From: Zoroaster sp. YZ-2022
Lineage: Eukaryota > Echinodermata > Asteroidea > Forcipulatida > Zoroasteridae
DNA length: 64,000 nucleotides
Direction of reading: 5' to 3'
Assembly: GCA_029582265.1 (NCBI GenBank)
Contig: CM055830.1
Span: forward strand, 25,094,163-25,158,162
Shown here: positions 14,901-25,121 of the stretch, one piece after another
Layout: each line of letters begins with the position of its first letter
Position numbering within the stretch: position 1 is the stretch's first letter
Program-made: the position numbers and the translations under genes
Notes under the pieces: model-generated
What the model saw: only the letters and a program-made list of their open reading frames with translations
Database searches by the model: none
Told to the model about the DNA's origin: nothing

Positions 14901-17900
14901 AGTGGCAGAAACTTTTCAAAAAGTCGTTCTCTACTTATACAATGTACTTTGCCGATTTCTATGGTTCGACAAGGAAATCAACAAATCAATTTAATTTGTA
15001 TAAATATTTTTGAGCTTATGATGAACCATTACAGTTTAAAAATAACATACCAGGCAAAAGAATTCGAAGCTTGCCTACAAGCTTCATTACACTTTTTATT
15101 GGATTATCACTGGTAACAATCTACTCCCACTGGCCCAGGGTTCTGTAGGATGGGTTGAAAAGGATAAATACCAACCTGAGTTGGGCTCTAATGGAGAAAA
15201 CCTGTAATGGTATGTTGCCTAATACCAAAACATACAACTTAGCTTTATAGTTTACATGTGAGTAGTGAGTTTAGGTTTGTGTTTCACACAATGTACTTTG
15301 GTAAAGTGTTGATGGTGAAGTTATTATGTTTTGTTCTTCTATAGATACAAAGTCTAAAGAGAGTCCATTCAGGCTCCTGAGAGGTCGTAAACGAAGTAGG
15401 GGTGACCTTGATAGAGAGGTCAGTATAGCTGGGTCATACAGTAGATCTGTTGATTTCATTGATGCGGTATGAGATTTCTGGTAACTGAACAGTTAAGTCA
15501 TTTCCATAAGCACCATAAGATTAATAAACCTTGTTTGGTAACAAATAAATGACAAGATGATCAGAGTTACCTGAAAGCATACTTGCTATTAATGGATTGC
15601 TGAAATAGAACGATCCTACCCTGATTTTAATGAGTATGAAACATTATGTTGGGAGTTTAAATTGAAGTAAACCTTTAAGTTGATAAAGATTCTGAGAAGG
15701 CTCATAAGATGTTCCCTCATTCAAGAACTTTATAACCAGACCCATATCCAGACAGAATGTATGTTATGAAGAAGAATACCAAGAATGAGTTGTTATTTGA
15801 CAGGACTCTAGTGTCTTGAAGGATGAAGTGAGACCATCTAAGATCAGGAGATTATTGAGTCCAGGGGATGAAGACAGCTCAGCAGGGATTCTTACAGGTA
15901 GATACATGATAGCTTATTGGTGCCTTGCTACCATGGGTGGTGATTTAAGGGGGATGAAAACTGCAATCTTCCATTAATAATTATCAACCACTCCCCCCCC
16001 CCCCCCCCACCTGTCAATTTGGTTGATTCTATGGGACTGTTACTTTAGTACATCGCCATGTCAGAGCAACATAGGTCATATTATATAGATTATGCAACAA
16101 GGTCGTATTTGCATAAATTAAGACAGAACTCTGTGCAACATTATCATGTCTGCTTTCATTATTGATGTATATTCATCCTGGAACTCTGTAATAAAACCTA
16201 ACCATAATCTGTATTTACAACAAGGTCCTACATGTAGGTTATGACCTTGTTACACTGATGGGACAAAATTAAGTTAATGGAATTATATTTCTTGCTCATT
16301 TTAAATTAAAAGTCCAACATTTTTTAGGAATGGTACTTCCATGGATGACAAGTATGCAATATTTATGATTGGTCTACAGGTTCCATTAGTTACAGCACAG
16401 GGTTTCTTGTGGCTCAGACACAGCAACAATTGAATGAGCCATTTCCTAAAGCTCTTGGTAAGTACATGGGTGTAAGATTACTTACATGTAGTTAGTTATA
16501 TAATTAGATGCTTTTACAGTTTAATGACTGCATAGGGGATTGTCTTTACAGTGTGTGTGTGTGTGTGTGTGTGTAACTTTGATAAATGTATCACTGTATA
16601 TGTGACCCGCTCTGCCAAAAAGGGTATTAAGGGACGCTATGCTATTACCCGTAAAGGGCTGTTCTATGTGGAGAGGCTGAAAAAAAAATTCACAACGTGA
16701 TTTTTTGTTGTTGGTTTATTGGCTTCTATTATATCAATACTTTCATAATTTATTTACAGAAATATTATTGATGAGTAAAGATGAAAAAACAAAAGTTTAA
16801 ATTTTATGCAAATTAGCAAAAATATTTGAAAAAAATACTTCAAGATGCTTGATAATTCAAATTTATATTGCACAAGCATTCCTAAAGGAGCTCATAGGAA
16901 CATAACTGTTGCTATGGGCATTCAAGAGAGTTTCTTCTTAGCTCATTTCTTTTTCCACTTGCTGTGTTTAAAGGGCTGTATCTCTGAAGGCACTTCTGTT
17001 AATTTGTACAATATGAATATGCAAAAATCAGTATATCTCCAGAATGCAAAATGCCACAGGGTTCAAACCTACACCAAATTAAAGCTTATAATGTAACCAA
17101 TTCAGCTATGTATGTAACTCAATTTTTAAATTTTGTCCCATAATACCCATTTTTGTGGAGCCGGTCACATATATACATAAGACCAATCTACATTGTATGT
17201 ACACATGCTGATCATAAGATGTTACAGTGGTGCAAATCTATTAACAAATGACACATTTTTTAGCTGACAAATTGACACAAAATTGTGTGTACATTGAATA
17301 GGATAAGTTTGTGGTAGTCTCAAGCATACCTAACTTTCTGTGTTGTTTTTTTATGTATTGATTTGCTTTGTATGTATTCATAATGCCAATTAATTAGTGC
17401 CCTGGGCAGTTAAGACAATCTGATTGGTCTATCTGATTTGAAACTTAATCCCATGGGGGTGTATTTATGACTGGTAAAGATCAGCCACCTATACATCTGC
17501 AGTAACACCTGAACATCTGCAGTAACACCTGAACACCAAGTATATGTCGACCGTCGGCTGTTATTGGGAGCATGAAGTGGGATTGAATCAATCAGAGTGT
17601 GCAAGTTTGTATTTGCGTCACATGGACTCACATGCTGAGTTGGAATTTCATCCGTTCTCAAACGTGGATTAAGTGTCGGTTTCTTTCTGGCTGTTTAGTT
17701 CAATACAAATGACTGAATATTTATATTTTAAAAACGGAAACGAGATGGCCATTTAAGTGCAGTAAAGACCATGTGACAACATTTGATTCCCTTAACCCTA
17801 ATGATCCCCATCCAGCCAAACTCCAACACCAGGGATTGTTGGAGTTTGATGGGTTGAGTACTGTGTACTTCTGATATGGCATGTGTAAAGTGTTGGAATA

Positions 17901-20900
17901 TGGCTGGATGAGTACTGTATGTGTGCAGTAACAGTGTTGGATTTTGATTGAGTGAGGACGGTGGTTCTACTAGCATGCAACGTTGTTAGACTTTGAGTGG
18001 AGAGAGTGTGTGTATGCAACCTGCTGTAATAAACAACTGATAAAGGCAAATATTGTACTTAGGTATGCTTGGCATTGTGTCTAACATACAACTAGAACCT
18101 ACCATTTATTCCATAGGGTGTTTTAGTTTTTGTATAGTTAAGTTTTTTTAGCATGAAAACAATTGTTGGATTATGATGGGTTGAGTACTGTGTGACTCCA
18201 GTGTTCAAACTTTACTTTGGGCCATGTTTCCCCACTCAATCAAAATCCAACAGCTAAGGGCCTGTTGGAGTTTGACGGGTTGAGTACTGTTATGGCAAGT
18301 GGACTGTTGGAGTTTGATGGGTTGAGTACTGTAAACCAGCAACAGTCAAGCATGATGTTGGGATTTGATAGGTTGAGGAAGGTTTCTAGAAAAAATGCTT
18401 AGGGAGGTAGGGTTAATAAATAATAAGAATGAGTTATTACCTATCCATATGATTATGGTAGTTTGATATATTCTGTTATTTGTCCTTAGTGTCTGTATTC
18501 CAGTTATGTTCATCAGTGATGTCAGGTAGTATGATAGGACCAAGGACACAATTTGTTACATCTTTCTTGATGGAAATCATTCATTGTGGAGAACATATAT
18601 CCTCAGGAATACTACAGTTTGCACCCATTGCAATGGTAAGTACCTTTTTAATATGAGACTTGCTCTATCTATGAAAAAGGGTATTAAGTCACGCTATGCT
18701 ATTACATGTAAAGGGTTTTTCTATGTGGAAAGGTTTTTTTGGTTTGTTGGCTTCTATTATATCAATATTTTCATAATTTATTTTCAGAAATATTAATATT
18801 GATGAATAAGAAACAAACATTTTTGTGTGCATTGTTTTCGTCTTTTGTTTTACTCTGTGTCCGTTTTAGGGAAGAAAAACCAACAATGTTATGCTTTTGT
18901 AGTGATACAGTTTTACACCCCTCCCCCCATGTCAATAATATAACTGTTGCTATGGGCATTCAAGAGAGTTTATTTTTAGCTCATTTTTTCCACTTGCTAT
19001 GTTTAAAGGGCTGTATCTCTGAAGGCACTTTTGTTGAATTGTAAAATATGAATATGCAAATATTAATATATCTCTGTAGAACGCAAAATGCCACAGGGGT
19101 CAAACTATACCAATTAAAGCTTATAATGTAACCAATTCAACTATGTATGTAACTCATTTTTTAAATACCCTTTTTTGTGGAGCCAGTCACATAGATACAT
19201 TTCTATCTCCAGGATTAGAAAGCATTAGTTAAGTTTTCTTATTGGAAACTTTGCCCATCTTAACTTTTATTTGATTTATTTGTTGGTTGATCTTTCATTC
19301 AAATGCATTTAAACCATTGACATTGGGTTATTAATAATTTGTTATTATTATGGAGTGCCATGGTCGAGCGGTTTAGTGCATTGGATTTGTGTTCTGGTGG
19401 CTGAGTCATCAGAATGTGGGTTCGAATCCTGTCTGTGACCGTGGTACTTGTGTCCTTGAGCAAGACACTTTACCATAATTGCTTCTCTCCACCCAGGAGT
19501 AAATGGGTACCTGTGAGGGCAGAGTTGGTTGTTGTGTTTGATTAGCCCATATGCGCCGAAATGGCAGCAATTGAGCTGTATACTCCCCAGAGAGCTGAGA
19601 TGGTTTCTGGAATGATTTATGCGCCTGATGAGCAGGGGTAATAATGTACAGTACTCTGATACCTTGTTTAAGAGTGCTTTAAAATGCCCGACATTATTTA
19701 TTTATTATTATTATTAAATGAGAAGGTACAGCGACGGTAATGTTGGCTTCACTGTTTCTATGATTATGCTTAATCTCTTTGAATCAAGATATACATTAAA
19801 CATCTAACCTGTATATTTCAACTCAAGAAAATAGTGAAAATGCATTCAGGTTTGTTTGTTTTTCATTCTAATGTGGAAGTTAGGAAAGAGTACTCTTTCC
19901 TTAAAGATATATAGCCGTGTTTGGCTAAACCGACCCACAAAATAGGATTTATAAAGCGAATGAATTTTGAAAAATAATCTCGTTTGAAATTCGGATGTCA
20001 GAAACTGTAAATAAAAGTGATATTTCAAGTGCACTTGATTCTGATTGACAGCAACCTGAGGATTAAAAGCGGGGACCCACCTTTTATTAATTTGAGTTTT
20101 TAATTTACAGGTACTAATCCTTGATGGATTTTTTCGTTCTGTGCCTCAAATGAAAGCTTATAACATACTTAACCCCAGAAAAATAACATTTAAATCTATT
20201 TTTTTACCATCAAATCTGCCCAAACACGGGCAAATATATCTTTAATTCAACCTGGAAGTCTCAATTTATTAAAATTGACAGAACCTCAGACAAAATGATT
20301 CCTAGTGAAGAATAATACCAACATCTGCTTTACACTCGGAAAGTTTAACATTACAATTCAAAGTTTGAATTAACTATCCTGTACCTCACCTGTAAGTAAC
20401 CTTGGCTAAGAATCAGAGTGCTGCATATTATTATTCTGAGCCCGTGCCATCAAGAAGACCTAAAAACCTCAATAATTCCCTGGTTAGTATAAAGACTTGT
20501 GCAGTTGACTCTCAGTCTGATTGGTCCATTTTTGATGACCAAATACACAAACTTGGAAACATTACTAAATAATTGTTTGACGGCAAACCATTTATTAATG
20601 GGAATAAAAATTCACACTTTTCGGACCTGATGACAAAGTTGTTACTCTGTATAAATGTAACAATATCACATATATGTAACTAGACATAGTGTTGATGCAA
20701 AAAGCTATGACAAATGTGGAGTAATCAGGTATTGTGCGACATGCCATAAACACTCAGTTATTATTAGAAATTGTTATTATTTCTGTTTTTTATCAAAGCA
20801 CATAAGACTAGGTGTTATTTTATAATGATATTTTGATTTCTTTGTCAAACAGATGACACAGATGTTGAATACTTGTAATGGATCATTTCTTCTAGACCTT

Positions 20901-20990
20901 GCATTGGCAGTTGGTCGGGTTGATAGTGTTGTGGCTAGGAGACTTGCTGCTAAAGCCTTGTGTCAGTTCAGTAAAAGTGGGCGTGTCTGA
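2839..20990 (+). CDS. MED24: Mediator complex subunit 24, 3' part (9 exons, N-terminal half outside window)
   Basis: MED24 is a tail-module subunit of Mediator, the nuclear complex linking activators to RNA polymerase II. Joined exons: 2839-2938, 3049-3233, 5005-5288, 5804-5995, 15345-15466, 15804-15897, 16380-16457, 18490-18635, 20853-20990. Every junction has GT/AG borders and phases agree throughout, giving 445 codons and a TGA stop. The translation follows the C-terminal half of human MED24 in order: the AWENG segment, the DNIKGK-like and CAVAWL-like helices, the KGWVDSR-like segment, PPGTALAKLAVWC (here NPRGHALAKLTVWC), a basic RKR patch, PSKLMRLL (here PSKIRRLL), GPHTQFV (here GPRTQFV), and the closing GRQVAAKA (here ARRLAAKA). 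These comparisons are from memory. About half of the roughly 990-residue protein is visible, so more exons must lie upstream. Intron 4 is 9.3 kb and carries two minisatellites. Confidence 0.93.
3049..3233 (+). CDS. MED24: MED24 exon b
   Basis: Acceptor CCGCAG, donor AG|GTAAGT. Opens with KLVDNLKSKLCCLPICCVAW and ends YDNE plus two bases of an Arg codon, like the FYNER end of the vertebrate segment. The intron before it is only 110 bp. Confidence 0.9.
3340..3471 (+). repeat. degenerate tRNA-like SINE fragment
   Basis: Contains blocks CAGTGCTTT, AGTGTCTGTG, ACTCAGACC, CTTGTTAGTGCA and GTCTTAACCTCTTGA, which match 27300-27475 in the same order. It abuts the MITE starting at 3472. Confidence 0.45.
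3472..4051 (-). mobile_element. TGTGAC-end MITE, family A, copy 1
   Basis: Inverted ends TGTGACCGGCTCCAC ... GAGCGGGTCACA in a TATA-like context. The interior matches 16601-17169 in the opposite orientation, including a shared 80-codon open stretch. Too short for a transposase, hence non-autonomous. Confidence 0.8.
4389..4912 (+). mobile_element. tRNA-Leu-derived SINE with an internal insertion
   Basis: Head is tRNA-like: GGCCGAGCGGTC (A box), GGTTCGAATCCC (B box), and a CTCAAGT anticodon loop as in tRNA-Leu(CAA). Then the SINE body (GAGCAAGACACTTAACCATA, CTGTATACTCCCCAGGGAGC) and an ATT tail. About 165 bases (4556-4722) interrupt the body compared with the copy at 38535. Confidence 0.85.
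5005..5288 (+). CDS. MED24: MED24 exon c
   Basis: Acceptor CATGCAG, donor GCAG|GTAGGC. Includes FGEIMDKGCVDRRTLFLVDQ and a following GGVLWFC, matching the KGWVDSR ... GGVYWFC region of MED24. Starts in phase 2 and ends in phase 1. Confidence 0.92.
5804..5995 (+). CDS. MED24: MED24 exon d
   Basis: Acceptor TTGACAG, donor AGAG|GTAAAT. Encodes FALFQVDIEQLTLTLIRKVL and NPRGHALAKLTVWCI, a strongly conserved MED24 block. It precedes the 9.3-kb intron. Confidence 0.93.
6183..6290 (-). repeat. SINE 3' tail fragment
   Basis: AAT repeats followed by GTCGGGCATTTTAAAGC, the inverse of the tail at 19640-19720. The rest of the SINE is absent. Confidence 0.55.
7168..7414. repeat. short repeated block and (GATAA)n microsatellite
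   Basis: ATGAGCACATGTTGTGATGA occurs at about 7167, 7361 and 7388, with a run of GATAA at 7189-7214. Inside the large MED24 intron. Confidence 0.7.
8118..8485 (+). mobile_element. tRNA-derived SINE, subfamily with CGAGCGGTTTAG head
   Basis: GATCGAGCGGTTTAGTGCAT ... GGGTTCGAATCCC, the shared SINE body, and a tail of ATT units. The head differs from the Leu type at 4389 but matches the copy at 19343. Confidence 0.85.
8486..9073. other. intron sequence, nothing recognised
   Basis: AT-rich unique sequence between the SINE and the 72-bp array. No exon, RNA gene or repeat recognised. Confidence 0.5.
9074..12066. repeat. 72-bp minisatellite, about 41 units, in MED24 intron 4
   Basis: Unit contains CAGTAAACTTTCCTTGAATA, TGCCAGATGTCC and CATGTATCACAACAC. 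Variants: CTCC/CCCC, TGC/TAC, and an inserted TAGC. A four-unit block with the rare CAGTAAATTTTCC variant occurs at 10816 and again exactly 288 bases on at 11104. Confidence 0.97.
12249..13057 (-). pseudogene. 3' end of a non-LTR retrotransposon (reverse transcriptase fragment)
   Basis: The minus strand encodes LRFADDIDLMGSSEAELQNL, with the FADD catalytic box of reverse transcriptase, then NGQRLEEVDSFKYLGSTLSK and, after a frameshift near 12730, SLVVSILLYGCESWTLLTQN and a basic C-terminus (KRRRGRQKKSW). These are hallmarks of LINE RT C-terminal parts. The upstream end stops at a 90-bp TTAA element (13058). Broken by the frameshift and 5' loss. Confidence 0.88.
13058..13147. mobile_element. 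90-bp TTAA-flanked micro-MITE, copy 1
   Basis: TTAACCCTAACTCCCTAGGC at one end and its near-perfect inverse at the other, with TTAA at both borders as for piggyBac-type insertion. Nearly identical to 42558-42647. Confidence 0.8.
13276..14744. repeat. 29-bp minisatellite, about 51 units, in MED24 intron 4
   Basis: Unit TGTATGTAAGAGTGTG plus TGTGGCAAATCAA. Length varies 27/29/31 by GT dinucleotides. Open frames on both strands arise from unit periodicity and are not genes. Confidence 0.97.
14745..15344. other. 3' part of MED24 intron 4
   Basis: AT-rich unique sequence leading to the acceptor of exon e. No other feature seen. Confidence 0.5.
15345..15466 (+). CDS. MED24: MED24 exon e
   Basis: Acceptor TTCTATAG, donor GCG|GTATGA. 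Encodes the basic segment RLLRGRKRSRGDLDRE, equivalent to the KKRHRED patch of vertebrate MED24. The phase matches exon d. Confidence 0.85.
15804..15897 (+). CDS. MED24: MED24 exon f
   Basis: Acceptor TTGACAG, donor ACAG|GTAGAT. Encodes VRPSKIRRLLSPGDED, matching QPSKLMRLLSSNEDD of vertebrate MED24. Confidence 0.9.
16380..16457 (+). CDS. MED24: MED24 exon g
   Basis: Acceptor CTACAG, donor CTTG|GTAAGT. A 78-base exon encoding STGFLVAQTQQQLNEPF. It corresponds to the variable linker before the GPHTQFV block and is accepted on phase and position. Confidence 0.8.
16549..16575. repeat. (GT)n microsatellite
   Basis: About 13 GT units, just before the MITE at 16601. Confidence 0.9.
16601..17169 (+). 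mobile_element. TGTGAC-end MITE, family A, copy 2
   Basis: Starts TGTGACCCGCTCTGCC and ends GAGCCGGTCACA. Opposite orientation to copy 1, with a highly similar interior. In MED24 intron 7. Confidence 0.82.
17792..18416. mobile_element. TTAA-flanked element with internal short repeats
   Basis: TTAACCCTAATGATCC at the left and GGAGGTAGGGTTAA at the right. Inside, GTTGGAGTTTGATGGGTTGA-like blocks recur several times. piggyBac-type borders; no transposase. Confidence 0.55.
18490..18635 (+). CDS. MED24: MED24 exon h
   Basis: Acceptor GTCCTTAG, donor ATG|GTAAGT. Encodes GPRTQFVTSFLMEIIHCGEH and then GILQFAPIAM, matching GPHTQFVQWFMEECVDCLEQ and VLQFMPF. A MITE begins only about 17 bases after the donor. 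Confidence 0.93.
18653..19191 (+). mobile_element. TGTGAC-end MITE, family A, copy 3 (diverged)
   Basis: Same interior blocks as copies 1 and 2 (GGGTATTAAGTCACGCTATG; TAACTGTTGCTATGGGCATT), ending GAGCCAGTCACA. The left end is decayed (ATGAGACTTGCTCT). It lies about 17 bases past the exon h donor. Confidence 0.75.
19343..19720 (+). mobile_element. tRNA-derived SINE
   Basis: Head GGTCGAGCGGTTTAGTGCAT and GGTTCGAATCC, full body, and an alternative tail (CTTGTTTAAGAGTGCTTTAA, AATGCCCGACATT) with ATT repeats. Confidence 0.83.
19900..20242. mobile_element. TIR element ending in AAAGATATAT
   Basis: AAAGATATATAGCCGTGTTTGG at the left and its imperfect inverse (CCAAACACGGGCAAATATATC) at the right. 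A related copy is at 56187-56382. Confidence 0.6.
20853..20990 (+). CDS. MED24: MED24 terminal exon with stop
   Basis: Acceptor TCAAACAG. Encodes LALAVGRVDSVVARRLAAKA and a short basic tail before TGA at 20988-20990. Vertebrate MED24 ends in the equivalent LPLGRQVAAKA segment, so this is the true C-terminus. No clear AATAAA was seen in the next few hundred bases. Confidence 0.92.
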   Translation: MTQMLNTCNGSFLLDLALAVGRVDSVVARRLAAKALCQFSKSGRV

Positions 20991-21463
20991 AAGCAGCTAT
21001 GGTACAACTTTATTTTCTACATGTTCTTTGATGAAGAATGCCACCTGCAAACAAACTTTTTTTAAACTTCTTTTTGTATATAAGCTTGATGAATAATACA
21101 TCCTGACTCAGAACTTCACTTCAGATGTGAAATTAAACCCTGAAATTTGTGGCAGATTTGATTTCAAAGCAATGTAAAATGAACAACATTGTGGGTGAAA
21201 CACAGATTTAATGGTAGAGTATCAGAGAGCCATGTAAGAATATTCACTCACAAAAATAATTTAATGAACCAGACATGGTTTATTAGTAAAACTGACTTTG
21301 TAATGCTGAATGATTACTGTGCTGTTAATGTCATTGTTCATGTGATTGTCCACAACAATCTAGGACAGAAGGAGACTGTATTAGTCTATAGTGGGATATA
21401 GGACTAGTAGTAACTGGTAGTTATGATTTGTAGAATAGATGTATAGCCCATGTTTTTTGCTAT
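20991..21463. other. MED24 3' flank
   Basis: AT-rich sequence after the stop; presumably the 3' UTR. No clear polyadenylation signal or other gene. Confidence 0.4.
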
Positions 21464-21811
21464 TTTAACACTCATATAGGTTTAACACTCATATAGGTTT
21501 AACACTCAAAGATGCTCAAAGTCAAAATGTTTATGTCTCTCTTAACCTATTGACTTTGTGCAGTGCACTGAAATGCACTCAACATTTGTATGTAACTCCC
21601 AACCCATTGACTTTGTGCAGTGCACTCAAATAAATGCAAGGACATGTGGCTAGGATAGGTCAAACCAAAACCACTCGACAGTACATACACAGCTCTGTGT
21701 GACTCTGTGGTTTGACCTACCAATTGGCAATGCAACCAAAAATACTCAAGTGACTGTCTGTGGGTGCCGTGCTGACTGGGCCAAATTTCAGCATGGGCAT
21801 AGGAGGGTTAA
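21464..21811 (+). mobile_element. piggyBac-like MITE, family R, copy 1
   Basis: Ends CATAGGAGGGTTAA. The interior has ACTTTGTGCAGTGCACT twice and TGGGCCAAATTTCAGCATGG. The left end is altered (TTAACACTCATATAGG, partly duplicated). Other copies: 40358, 50699, 54298. Confidence 0.75.
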
Positions 21812-22449
21812 TGGCAATATCCGGCAATTTTACTTTTCATCAGAACATTGCTACTTTACTTGAGAAAAAGGGAAGAAAATACTTTAAAATGAAACATTTC
21901 TAAAAATAATTGTGAGAAGTATGGTTTTACAGTTAATATATTCAAAATTTATTATGAGTCATCAATGTAAAACCAAGCTGCTGACAACTATTTTGTGTAA
22001 TATCTCATTTCAAAGTAGTTGTCCTTCGGAAGTTGCCGGTAAAAACATGGACGATACATCTTAAAGTTTACAGGCAAGGATGGAACTTTTGAAATATCCA
22101 ATGAGAAACCTCCTGCTAATAAGGAAATATGTCGTACATCTAAAAACAATAGACTGGCTACATACTGTCTACATGTACAACTAATTACATGTAAAATGTT
22201 CAGAATTTAAATTTTCAAATAACAAAATACAAAGTAACAATAATAATGAGGTCTACTATTCTTAATATTTCTCCACTGACATCAGTAAGAAGTTATCTTT
22301 ACTTATTGTATCTAAGGAACATCAGTTTTGAAGCACTTTCTTGAATGAATGCAAATGCTTTCTATGGACAACAGCTAGCATAGTACAAGACATCATACAT
22401 TCATCAGAAATTGTGTATGAGATAGGAATTAAAAGCAAATACATATGTA

Positions 22450-22780
22450 CACTATTGAGTTTAAGATTTGAGGCTTTGCATGGTGGAATATCGATATCGT
22501 TTATCTCAACTATCGAGAAGCTGAGGTACAGGTTCTGAAAAGAAGCTTATCGCACAACTGAGAATGCTTCAAGGGAGAACCAATGTCGGGCAACGTTTTT
22601 CTCTACTGTTGCTAAGTGAGAATTTATGGTTCAGGGAGAACCATGGGGACTTCACGGGTTATTCTCTGGGACAGTAGCGACAGTAGAGTTGCCCGACATT
22701 GGTTCTCCCTTGAACCATTCTCACTTAGCGACAGTTGAGATAAACACATGGTGTTACCGCAAACCGAAACGATATTGAGT
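22450..22780. repeat. inverted-repeat relic of a Penelope-like element end
   Basis: CAAGGGAGAACCAATGTCGG (left) is repeated in inverse at 22690-22720, inside a wider palindrome starting ATATCGATATCG. Flank blocks (TTTGAGGCTTTGCATGGTGG; TTCTGAAAAGAAGCTT) match 42670 and, inverted, 37200-37320. Confidence 0.5.
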
Positions 22781-22911
22781 TACCACACAATTTATTCCTT
22801 TTGAAACAAGCATGACCTGATAATTTGATGAAACCACTCATATGTACATTATAGTTTGGTGAGTTCTTCAGATTAATACTTGAATTAAGATTAACTGTCA
22901 TTCATAAATGT

Positions 22912-23365
22912 TAAAATAATAATAATGTATAGATTTATATAGCGCACGTATCCACCAACTAAGTGGCGCTCAAGGCGCATTATATTATTATCCCTGCTCA
23001 TAAATCATTCCTGAAACCATCTCAGCTCCCTGGGGAGTATACAGCTCAATTGCTGCCATTTCTAGTGCATATAGAGCAAACCATCTCTGCCTTCACAGGT
23101 ACCCATTTAACCCCTGGGTGGAGAGAAGCAATTATGGTTAAGTGTCTTGCTCAAGGACACAGGTGTCACGGCCGGGGCTCGAACCCACACCCTGCTGCTG
23201 GCAACACCAGAACTTGAGTTCAGTGCGCTAGACCACACGGGACCTACGGCTTTACGTCCCATCCGAAGGACGAAGCAATTATGGTTAAGTACCTTGCTCA
23301 AGGACACAAGTGTCACGACCGGGGCTCGAACCCACACCCTGCTGCTGGCAACACCAGAACTTTAG
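22912..23365 (-). mobile_element. tRNA-Leu-derived SINE plus a partial second head
   Basis: Inverse of the family: ATT tail, CGCACGTATCCACCAACT, body, then a tRNA-like head. A second copy of the head (23267-23365) follows after a short unrelated joint. Looks like a dimer or nested insertion. Confidence 0.8.
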
Positions 23366-24418
23366 TTTGAATTTTGTAAATAACTCACATGTCCTAAATT
23401 GCCCAAATACAATGTAGATATTTGAATTGGGTGGTTTTTAGTTTGAATCGGTTACATTGGGTTATGGTTAAAATGTTGCCAGTAGGTGGACGGGACATCT
23501 TTGTAGTTACATTCTAGTTTGCTCTACACATACTACTACATCTTCTTCAGTGCAAAAAAGCTTGATAAAAATGTTTGGAAAATTTAAAAAATATTATAAG
23601 ACAATCCACTAGATGTGCAATTATAATTTAAGTAGTGGAAATGATTAAAGGGAAGGTAATTACCACATCATCTAATTATTAATTTATTATCTAAAAACTT
23701 GCTTGTTGGAACTTTTGAAGCACCTTTCATCTTAAAAAAGAACAAAACAGGAATTGTTATGTTGAATTTACAAAAAGCTTGCCCATGTTAAAGGTGTTTA
23801 CACGCAAAGCTAAGTTTCTAGAGAACTAGATGCAGGCGAACTATCAGCTGTGGGAGACTACGCTTAGGTGCGCGTGCAAGATACAGTTCTCTCATATACC
23901 GGTAAGTCTCCCCGAGTGCACTGTTTCTTTTTGAAACAAATTATTCTTGGAATACTATTACTATAATAACTAACAACAAGCGTCAATACTTACACAAAAA
24001 TATCCAGGAGTGATATTTCTTTTTAAGTTGCTTATTTTCTAGTTCTTTTTTTTTTAATTCAGTAAATTTGTATTATCCTAGAAAAAAGTGAATTAAGTAC
24101 ATGTACTTTCAAATAATCAAGCTAATAAATGAATTGATCACAGTGTGATAAATGCATTGTTTGCTCATTTAATTTTGTGAAACATCTTATTTAGAAGTGA
24201 TTTACTTCTGTTATACAAGGAGAATAGAAATATTTTAATCAGAAACATTTACAGTGAAACAAAAGGAATATGCATCTCTAAATACATGTATTTCTAAAGA
24301 ATCTCCTCATGTTTAATAATCAAGATGGTATTACATGTATGTCAATTCTTAACATCTAATCACTGACTGTATACAAATGTTGTTCTCCTGAATAAGTTAC
24401 AAATGTTGATTTGCCCTA
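23366..24418. other. intergenic AT-rich stretch
   Basis: Between MED24 and shugoshin. 23790-23930 resembles 34600-34740 weakly (GATACAGTTCTCTCA / GATACAGCTCTCTCA). No gene recognised. Confidence 0.4.
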
Positions 24419-24688
24419 TTAACCCTAACCCCCTAGGTATTCTGGCGAGAAACCTTTCTAAATCCTCCAAAATCCATCAGTGCACTTTGGGAAACATGCC
24501 CTTATCTTCAAAATGCACCATGCATTTTCGTCGATCTTTCATATTCAGCACTTATGGCCTGTACTTCTTGCCAGGTAGTAATTTTGTTCCATTTGAAGAG
24601 GTGGAAGTACCAGTTTCCAACAGTGCTGAATTTTCCCCCAAAAGTGTCCCTTGGAGGATTTTGCAGGATTTGGGGTGGTTAGGGTTAA
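24419..24688. mobile_element. TTAA-flanked MITE
   Basis: TTAACCCTAACCCCC at one end and GGTGGTTAGGGTTAA at the other. 270 bp. Shares its right TTAA with the next element. Confidence 0.72.
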
Positions 24689-24873
24689 AGGGACAATATC
24701 ATCATGATTAACACGGCATGGAATAGATTAACTCAGTGACTGAAAATAATTCCCCTACATGACAAGGTTATAATATTAGTTAGTCAGTTACTGTGTTAAT
24801 CTTCAACTGGGACACAGATTCCATGCCCTGTTCAAAGTCTGCTCTGATCGTGACGATAATTTGTCCCTTTTAA
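24685..24873. mobile_element. TTAA-flanked MITE, family T, copy 1
   Basis: TTAAAGGGACAATATCATCA at the left and TTTGTCCCTTTTAA at the right, with an imperfectly palindromic interior (GCATGGAAT ... ATTCCATGCC). Related copy at 40148-40361. Confidence 0.72.
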
Positions 24874-25121
24874 AGTTTGCTGAATTAAAACTCCAAACAT
24901 CCGGTTTAAAAAAAAAATTTTTTTTTACGCAATTCGCCCCACACAAGGCCAAGGCTACTAAGTCATTGAGTTGTTACAACGACTCCACACTGAAGAAACC
25001 AGCCCCTCGCACCGAAACAATACAAGTTAATAACCAGCCTCTTCACGGTGCGAATAGGACTGGGAGGGGTAACTAGTCCAGAACAAGGCAATTGTTAAAC
25101 TGCCTCTGCCCCTATATTCCT

